A stretch of DNA of 64,000 nucleotides, taken from NCBI GenBank assembly GCA_015179125.1, contig WHVA01000058.1, forward strand, positions 124,001 through 188,000, given 5' to 3'. Below, piece after piece: positions 56,879 to 64,000 of the stretch; the stretch's first letter is position 1, and every line of letters starts with the position of its first letter. This DNA is from Gautieria morchelliformis (Eukaryota > Basidiomycota > Agaricomycetes > Gomphales > Gomphaceae). The notes under the pieces are model-generated. The model searched no databases. It saw only the letters and a program-made list of their open reading frames with translations, and was not told the origin of the DNA. A program made the position numbers and the translations under genes.

Positions 56879-57072
56879 GCTGCGGCGTCTTCCACAGCTT
56901 TTTCTGCAGCAGTTTTGCGTCTTTTACCTTTGCTGGCCTTTGTTGTTGGTGCACCGGCACTGGGATCAGTGGCCCCAGCAGTGTCACCAATGATGACCTG
57001 TTGTGGGTCTGGGGTCTTGCGATTGCGTGAGCTGCTATGCATCGCTGGCTGTCCGGGCGGCGGCTCTGTCAT

Positions 57073-57609
57073 ACAGTGAGAAAATGCAGTAGGGGACAGT
57101 GCACCACAGTGCACTCTAACTATGTTTAAGTACTCAATGGTGACCGTTGGAGCCCGTTGTGGCTTACAATAGTGACCTGATCCGATGGGTGGTCACCGGT
57201 GAGCACGAGAATAGATTACCGAGGGGGATCGGTGACCACCAGTGTACACCACTGGGTAGTGTCGGGGTGAGTAATGGCGATATAACTCCCCCGTATATGT
57301 TATGTTGCCACGGCCAGATTTGCGTCTCATCTTCTGACCACTGCTTGCATCGTATGTGAGCCATCTGACATTTATTTATTTTATTTTAAATAGAAATTAA
57401 TAAATTCTCTTGACTTTGCCTAACAAACAAATTCCCTTCCCCTTCCTTGGTACATATGTATTTCTCTGTGGTCTGGTGTGAGCCATCTGACTTTTTTTAA
57501 ATTAGACATCAATAAATTCCCCTGACTTTGCCCAAGAAAAATTAAAAACACGAGCATCTGCTTGCAAATGTAAATTGAATTGTGGTAGCTTGCTTGTTCC
57601 CCTAAGCTT
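57073..57609. other. Divergent intergenic region with repeats
   Basis: Holds a perfect 11-bp inverted repeat (GGTGGTCACCG at 57188-57198, CGGTGACCACC at 57230-57240). It also holds a 122-bp imperfect tandem repeat starting GTGAGCCATCTGAC at 57356 and 57478. The Helitron 5' end should lie here, but I could not fix it. Confidence 0.6.
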
Positions 57610-60600
57610 ATGCCTGCATTTCTCAGGGATCCTTCTACTCCAGAGAGAAATCATCAGCAGGAGTGTGGAAGGGCAAGGGAGGAGCAAGAGGGTCATATGA
57701 CATGGCCCACTGATCGGAGAGCGTGTGCACTTGCTGCTGCTGCTGTCAGAGCTCAGGACCAGCCTCCCCCTCCACCACAGCCTTTTTCCATCCCTCACCC
57801 TCCTCCTAGAAGCAATGTTGCTGATCCTTTTCAACAACCTGTGGCCGGGCCATCACATCCTCCTATCCTTGCGGGGCCACCACATCCTCCTATGCCTGCA
57901 GGGCCGGCACGTCCTCCCAATCCCAGTCCTGGACAGCAGGTGGCAGCCCTTTGTGCTCAGTTAGCAGCAATCCCAGCAGCACAGCCCGTGAGAAGATACA
58001 GGCAGGAGCCTATACAGCCACCTCCCAATCTTCCTGTGGTTAGTTCTGCAGGAATTGCACAATTGCATGCTCAGGCTGCTAAGCAGTCTGCTATATTGCA
58101 GCAATTGGGAAGAGGTAGACAGGCAGCTAATCCTCCTGTAGTAGGTTCTGCAGGAGTGGCAGCATTGCGGGCTCAGGCCAATGCAATAAGACCGATGCCT
58201 CGGCTACTCCCTGCGCTTCTGCGGCCTCTTCAGCCACTCCCTGCACCTCCTCAGCCTCCTCAGCCACTCCCTGCACCTCCACAGCCTCTTCTGCCACTCC
58301 CTACACCTCCATGGCCTCTTCTGCCACTCCCTGCACCTCCACAGCCTCTTCTGCCACTCCCTGCACCTCCAGGGCCTCTTCAGCCACTCCCTGTACCTCG
58401 GCAGCGTCCTCAGCAACCTCCTCCTCCTATTCCACTTGGTCGCTCTAGAATAATCGAGGCAGATGTGCTGCGTCATGATCTGGGTCCCATGGTTGTTCTC
58501 TGCCCTGACTGTGGAACATTACACTGGATGGCAGAACGCCTGCTGAAATCCTCAAATCAGCAGCCCAGATTTGGTGATTGCTGTTTAGAAGGAAAGGTGC
58601 AGCTTCCAGAGCTGCCAGTGCTCCCTCAGCCATTGAGACGGCTCTTAGAGGGCCAGGACCCTGAGGCCAAACAGTTTCGCCAGAACATCAGGCAGTATAA
58701 TGCGGTGTTTGCATTCACTTCCTTGGGCGCCAACTTTGACCTAAATTTGCTTCGGGAGGGTCATGGTCCATATGTCCTCAAGCTACAGGGCAAACTGTAT
58801 CATAATCATGGCTCTCTCATCCCTAACCCTGGGAGGGAGATAATGTATGCCCAGCTTTATATATATGATCCGGCATTGGCTTTGGCACAGAGGAAGGTGC
58901 ATAACCCAGGTCTGTCTTCAACTGTCATGGGAGACTTGCAGGAAATGCTCCTGGTGTGCAATCCTCATGTTGCCATATATAAGCAAGTGGCTGAGAGGCT
59001 CAGAGCTCAGCGACAGAATGGTGAGATCCAGGCGAGGCTCACATACAGGGAACACAGGGATCCTAGGAGGTATAATATCCCTACTGCGGATGAGATTGCG
59101 GTGGTTCTTCCTGGAGATGGCATCAACCCTGAACCTAGGGATATTATTATCCAGCTCAAAGGTGGACATTTCCGAAGGGTATCCGATATGAATCCAAACT
59201 ATGCCTCTCTTCACTATGTCTTGCTCTTTCCCAGGGGAGAGTTGGGGTGGCAACCTGGTATTCGCTATCGCAAAGTACTAGGCGAGCGTGAGCGACGTGG
59301 GCGGGTCACCCAAATTCAGTACCATTCCTATTGTCTCTTCCAGAGAACAGAAGAACCTACAACACTCCTGCGTGCTGGCAAATTATTCCAGCAGTACATT
59401 GTAGACTCTTGGGCCACTGCAGAGCAAAGCAGGCTGAGGTGGATCAGGACAAATCAACACACTCTCCGTGCTGAGATGTATAACCAGATGATGGATGCAT
59501 TTCATCACTATGACAATGGCAGAGATCCAAACAACTTGGGAACAAGATCCATTCTGCCTGCCACATTTCAGGGGGGGGACACCGGACATGCAGGAAAACC
59601 TGAAGAACTCTCTGGCCATTTCAAGGAAGTATGGTGTGGCTGATCTCTTTATTACCATAACTGCCAATCCCAACTGGCAGGAGATATTGGATGCATTGTT
59701 TCCTGGACAAACTCCTCAGGACAGACCTGACCTGGTGTCGCGAGTGTTCCAGCTCAAAAAGAAATACCTCATTGACTTGATCGTCAAGGAAAAAAAATTT
59801 TGGGGAAACCGTCGCTTGCGTCCACACCATTTAATTCCAGAAAAGGGGACTCCCACACATGCATATTATTATCTGGTTTAAAAGAGATTCCAAGATCAGA
59901 CATCCACATGAGATGGATTCAATGATTTCGGCAGAGTTCCCTGATCCAGATACTCATCCTGTCCTCAACCGGTTGGTCTGTGAGCTGATGACACATGGTC
60001 CCTGTGGAGAAATGAATCGAAACGCACCCTGCATGGAAAATGGCAAGTGCAAGAAAAACTTCCCAAAGCCATTCTGTGAGAAAACCAGTCTGAATGAGGA
60101 TGGATATCCAAGATATCGTCATCGCAATGATGGAAGGCTGCACAATGTCAGAGGTGACATGCTGGACAACAGATGGGTTGTGCCATACTCTGCTCTGCTC
60201 TTGCTCAAATTCTGGTGTCACATCAACCCTGAACTCACCATCAATGTGAGGTGTATCAAGTATATCCACAAGTATCTCTACAAGGGCCATGATTGGACCA
60301 CCATGGAGTTTGGTCTCAGCAGGGATGAAATTAAGCAGTACCTGGATGCTCACTATGTCAGTGCTCATGAGGCCTGCTGGAGGTTGCTGGAGCGGGAAAT
60401 CCACACCCAGGTGCCTGCAGTCATGGCACTGCCTGTCCATGAAAAGGACCACCACACAATCATCTTTGATCCCAGCCAGGATGTGGACAACATCCTGTTG
60501 TCCACATCCTGGAAAGGGCTGAGGCGAAAAAGACACCGCTCATGGCTTACTTTGAGGCCAATGATATCTACCCTGAAGCACGTGATCTGCTCTATGTGGA

Positions 60601-61130
60601 GTTTCCTGAGCATTTTACCTGGCAATAACAGGAAAAGGTATGGACACCACGCCAAGGAGGTTATAGCATCGGTCGCCTTCACTTTGCAAACCCTAAGTCA
60701 GGAGAGAGATTTTTTGTGCATACTCTCCTCACAGTGGTCAAGGGGGCTAGATCCTTTGAGGAGATTAGGTCGGTGGATGGCATACAATATGCTACTTACA
60801 AAGAGGCCTGTCGTGCAAGGGGACGTCTGGATGACGATCAGGAGTTGAGGTTGTGTCTCCAGGAAGCCAGTGGCATGAAAACAGGTGCTCAGCTCAGACA
60901 TCTCTTTGCCACCATCCTTGGCCATTGCAATCCATCAGGTCCCAGCCCCTTCTCCAAAGGTGCTCATGGAGCATGAAGTTTAAGTCAGAGATGGGGCTTG
61001 TGCTGAACCTAACAGAAATAGCCACAATGGAGTGCTTCGGCATCTCCAGAAGGCAGACATCATTGGTCACAGTCCCAGCTATTACCACGACTTTAGATTG
61101 GTAGTCAGGAGAGCTGCTGGGTTCCTTGAC
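57610..61130 (+). pseudogene. Helitron Rep (HUH) gene, decayed and 3'-truncated
   Basis: A Pro-rich N-terminus with 30-bp tandem repeats leads to a Cys pair (LCPDCGTLHW), a Helitron-like N domain (DMNPNYASLHYVLLFPRGEL, QYHSYCLFQR) and the Rep region. The HUH motif is kept as RGLPHMHIIIWF, and the Tyr-bearing motif as KYIHKYLYKGHD. The start of the helicase (LLTVVKGARSFEEI, QLRHLFATILGHCNP) follows, then decay. Lesions: one extra G in an 8-G run (59571-59578), a shift at an A-run (about 59790), TAA at 59832-59834 two codons before RGLPHMH, a frame change at about 60520 and TAA at about 60625. The Walker helicase motifs are missing. Confidence 0.88.
58210..58400 (+). repeat. 30-bp coding tandem repeat
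   Basis: CCTCTTCTGCCACTCCCTGCACCTCCACAG-type units repeat about six times in the Helitron N-terminus, encoding a Pro/Leu-rich (PLLPLPAPPQ) repeat. Confidence 0.85.
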
Positions 61131-63658
61131 ACTTTTTGAGAGGGAAACTGAGGGACGGTTGATCTTGGACTGGAAGAGTAGTTTTAAAACAACTTCTGCA
61201 CGACATTATCAGCGAACATCGTGAAGTCGGTCGATATGAACATTACTAAAAGGAGCTTCTGTGCGCCTGGCTAGGAAACGGTAAAGCTGAGAAGCATTAG
61301 TTCAGAAGGGCTGAATACTATAACGAGAGTCCACCTACTTTGACTAGGAGGAGGTATGGATCCTCGCTCTTACGGGGTCTCCGAACTTTCCTAGTCCGAA
61401 GCTATTGTAGCCGCCGTCCAGGGGATGAGCAGTGAGCAGTTGCCCTTCGCTGCCTCAGCCCATGAGCTTGGCCGTTTTGAGATGGGGCCTTCGCAGAGCG
61501 CGGTCTAGAAATCGTGAAGGGACAAGATACCGGGAGGGAAAGAGACCAAACTACAAGAATATGGATGGCAGGGGGTGGATAGAGATCGACACAGGGAGAA
61601 GGCATGAGGAAGCGGGGAGTAGTTAGGTCTTACAGTGTGCAGCAAAACAAGAGGCCGGAGGAAAGGGTTGCGGGGAGGGAAGAAATCCAGGGATGGGTCT
61701 AGCACCGCACTTTGAACCAAAAAATCACCTTAAGAAATTTGAGTAAAACTCAAAATATCTTCTGAGTATTTGCCAAATATCTCCTATTGAGATATTTAGC
61801 TTATATGTGAGCCAATATTCCAAATATTCTCCAAGTCTCTGCTGGGGATATATGTGGACTTGTTATTTTTGCTTGCTCAATTTCTATAGTAGTGTAAGTA
61901 ATATATCATATACATAATTCGATATTGCAGGTACGGGCGTCATCACCCTCGACGCATTGTTGACGCATCACGTGACTCACCACGACGCGTTGTTGACGCG
62001 TCACTGTTGCACAACAAGTCTGACACCGACTGCTACATCATTGTCCCGTCAACATGCCATCCATACGTTCACGCATCCCTTCACCCTGCCATTGCACTGC
62101 AGGATTCAACCCTGTTGCGCGTATGACCTGTAAACACGGCGGTTCGTCAAATTGTTTACTTCCTACGCCGAGTTCTTGTTCACAATGGGAAGCACAGCAT
62201 TTGCAATGCTATGCAGTGTTCAAACTTCAGCGTTAGGCTCGGAGCTCAACACAGGGGTATTATGCTTTATCCTATCAGTTGACTATTTACCAACAAGAGG
62301 ACTCGGCAGTATCTCTTTGATAACTTTGCCAGCTTGGGAACTTTCAACACAACGCAGCTTGTTGGCGTGCCTTGGAATCAAACAATTAGGTGAGGATTCT
62401 GTAGCATGTCACAGGATATCGACGAGTCTCTTCAGGAATTTAATAATCAAGGGCAATTCTTTGTCCGTGTCACTTATCTCAAACTTCCATTGGACTGTCG
62501 AAGTGGTGCCACTGTAATGGAATGTACTCTTCAGTGTGTCATTTCGCATTGTCCCATTGAACATTGTACTGCTGATAGACCATGCTGGACCTTCAGGATT
62601 GCCACTGACCTGGAGGAAGTGCCTAGGATCGGTGCTGGACGCACGAAAATGTGTTTCAGCTTAGGTGAATAGGCCTATTCTCATATTCAGCTGCATCCTC
62701 TTCACCTCTGTTATTGTCCAGCTTTCTTTTCAATGAGCCAGAAACTAGATGCGGTGGGAAAATCGCGCCAGTTCAGCACGGTGTCGTGAGCGACTGTTTA
62801 AGCATCGGTACAGTGGCAAGGAAGAAGGACCGTCCATTATACCCTTTCAACAACGTCACAGGTACGCTGTATTTAGTTCTACTCATACCATCTTCTAATG
62901 CAACCATGCAGCGTTGCGCTTCGACTGGCAATACCATATATGCATACCCTTTTTGAGACAAGGTCCACTCAACGTCCACTGCTCACACGCACGCACATGG
63001 TTTCATTAGTAGCTCTCACATTGTGTTTTAGACATTTGTGTGTTATGGCTGCTGTGTCAATTAGTTTTATTTTATTTCTCGTTTGTTATCCTGAGCACGA
63101 GCGGAATGGAGGGCGGCCCCGCTAATTATATACCAGGATTATATTAATATTAAATAACTGGGGGCAATCCTTGGTTAATATGTAGGAGAAATGCGGTAAG
63201 AACGTCGACATTTACCCAAGTATCGAGCCCGCGCTATTTGGTGAAAACGTTGAGGATATCCTGTAGATACGTAGAATATCATCTGAATTTCTACATCAGG
63301 TATTTAAAGCGAAGTGCGGTGTAGGCCAGATACATAAACCAAACAACTTTAGCACAGCGAACATGCGCGCGTAGGCTACGCGGGCGTAATTTGACTGGAG
63401 GGCCCACGCATGTGATATGCTAGAATACCTGAACGATCTAAGCTGAACGCAAGTCACGTACTGGCTCATGATCCGAAGAGCCCGACTGATCTCAGGCCGG
63501 GACTGTGCCTGGTGCGTGTATGGAGTGGGTTCGGGCACGAAACGCCTTCTCAAATCCCCATCAAAACCAACTTCAGCTTCGGCAGCAGGGCCAGCTCTAT
63601 ATAAGTATACTCAAGCCCCCATTCGAATTTCCTCTCTCCCATTCAAACTTCGGCGATC
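61131..63658. other. No supported gene
   Basis: Holds AT-rich repeats of AAATATCT/ATATTCCAAATAT at 61740-61830 and two related TTGTTGACGCRTCAC units at about 61960-62005. Short plus frames at 62152-62956 (for example FVRVTYLKLPLDCRSGATV) could be exons of a small protein but have no family I recognise. The last 50 bp are the conserved MAPEG upstream sequence. Confidence 0.45.
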
Positions 63659-64000
63659 ATGGCTCTCACCCTCTCTGTCCCAGACCGCTATGCATACGTT
63701 CTTTTGGTAGGAATGGGAACGTGTTGGTTGACGTTGTGGCAGGCGACCTTCACGGGAAGATGCAGGGTGAAGGCCCAAATTTCCTATCCTCAAGGTACGC
63801 TTTGCACATAGATTGTCGCCGCTGCATGTGTTGAAGCTGCTATGTATAGCCTATGCCGAGAAAGCAGAAGCAGAAGCTTCTCCGGTTCGTGTCTTTATAG
63901 TACTCTTTCAGCGCACTCGGAACCCCTCGACTTACCCCTGTATTTCCAGGACGCGATGAAATTCAACTGCGTTCAGCGTGGGTTGGCACACGTTAAGCAT
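63659..64000 (+). CDS. MAPEG (MGST3-like) protein, copy 2, cut by the window edge
   Basis: Exons 63659-63794, 63850-63884 and 63950-63977 match copy 1 (43197-43870) exon for exon. The start is VPDRYAYVLLVGMG, the loop AYAEKAEAEASP, and the third exon DAMKFNCVQ. Intron 1 is nearly the same in both copies, and so are the about 50 bp before ATG. Differences (for example TCWLTLWQATFTG against TSWMTLWQASLTG) show they are paralogues, not an assembly repeat. The rest of the gene lies beyond the window. Confidence 0.92.

Larger units (their letters stand above)
53768..57072 (-). pseudogene. Unidentified multi-exon gene split by a gag-only retrotransposon
   Basis: The first exon starts at 57072 (MTEPPPGQPAMHSSS, KGKRRKTAAEKAVEDAAA) and is cut at codon Ala by the insertion at 55666-56878. 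It resumes on the other side with ASSVEASG, then exons KLMDSGQAVDPPGGALPPC, TPPPPRDISPLLNSTPQVV, EVETICERLPVYAMSSADGA, a long exon (55066-54236; LLGEELVKALDQRVAGWIPV, EERETVGEYLRRRLHLPRV) and a last one ending 53768 (STMEEAMKVDSLWMFEGPS, VSRRYKKLLRAQRAADGL, a Lys/Ser-rich tail). The family is not recognised. The basic ends and helical middle suggest a nuclear protein. It lies next to the KDZ gene on the same strand, so it may be a KDZ companion or a repeated host family. Confidence 0.5.

Overview
This window looks like a nuclear segment of an agaricomycete (mushroom-forming class) basidiomycete genome. The evidence is short 45-65 nt introns with GTRNGT donors and CAG/TAG acceptors, chromodomain Ty3/gypsy elements, a KDZ (Kyakuja-Dileera-Zisupton) transposase with cysteine clusters, fungal PIF/Harbinger and Helitron copies, and ordinary fungal genes for riboflavin synthesis, retromer, the enolase superfamily and secreted subtilisin. 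I cannot name the species; the style resembles Rhizoctonia and its relatives, but that is inference.

Layout. 1-20.4 kb is a transposon graveyard. Gypsy element A (only its 3' end and 3' LTR, ending at 757) sits inside the pol gene of gypsy element B (758-6089), which carries a spliced antisense accessory gene before its 3' LTR. An apparently intact PIF/Harbinger pair follows (Myb/SANT-like protein at 6141-7593 +, DDE transposase at 7679-8974 -). Then come a 5'-truncated gypsy element C (9.2-11.3 kb), a small Myb-like gene cut off next to C's LTR, a degenerate copia element (13.1-17.3 kb, -) with an AT-rich insert, a broken Helitron helicase tail with a recognisable 3' terminus, a solo LTR and a 75-bp tandem repeat.

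20.4-45.4 kb is the gene island: a truncated FAD-linked oxidase, unidentified ORFs, a four-TM WD40 protein, a many-exon subtilisin-like secreted protease with an 11-nt micro-exon, GTP cyclohydrolase II (RIB1), an L-fuconate dehydratase-like enolase, VPS17, a microsomal glutathione transferase 3 (MAPEG) and a divergent SRPK-like kinase.

45.5-61.1 kb is again accessory: a truncated surface-protein gene ending at a 126-bp near-perfect palindrome, a 611-bp TIR element, several minisatellites, an apparently intact KDZ transposase gene, an unidentified gene interrupted by a 1.2-kb gag-only LTR retrotransposon with a perfect target-site duplication, and a decayed Helitron Rep gene. The window closes with a second copy of the MAPEG gene, so two closely related MAPEG genes bracket this transposon block.

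The most unusual items are: the gag-only element with 86-bp LTRs and a copia-type half-tRNA primer site; the spliced antisense gene in gypsy B; intron-shaped tandem repeats inside two gypsy LTRs; the 62-bp-arm palindrome; and the micro-exon that carries the protease catalytic Asp. Exon joins were read by eye and need transcript support.
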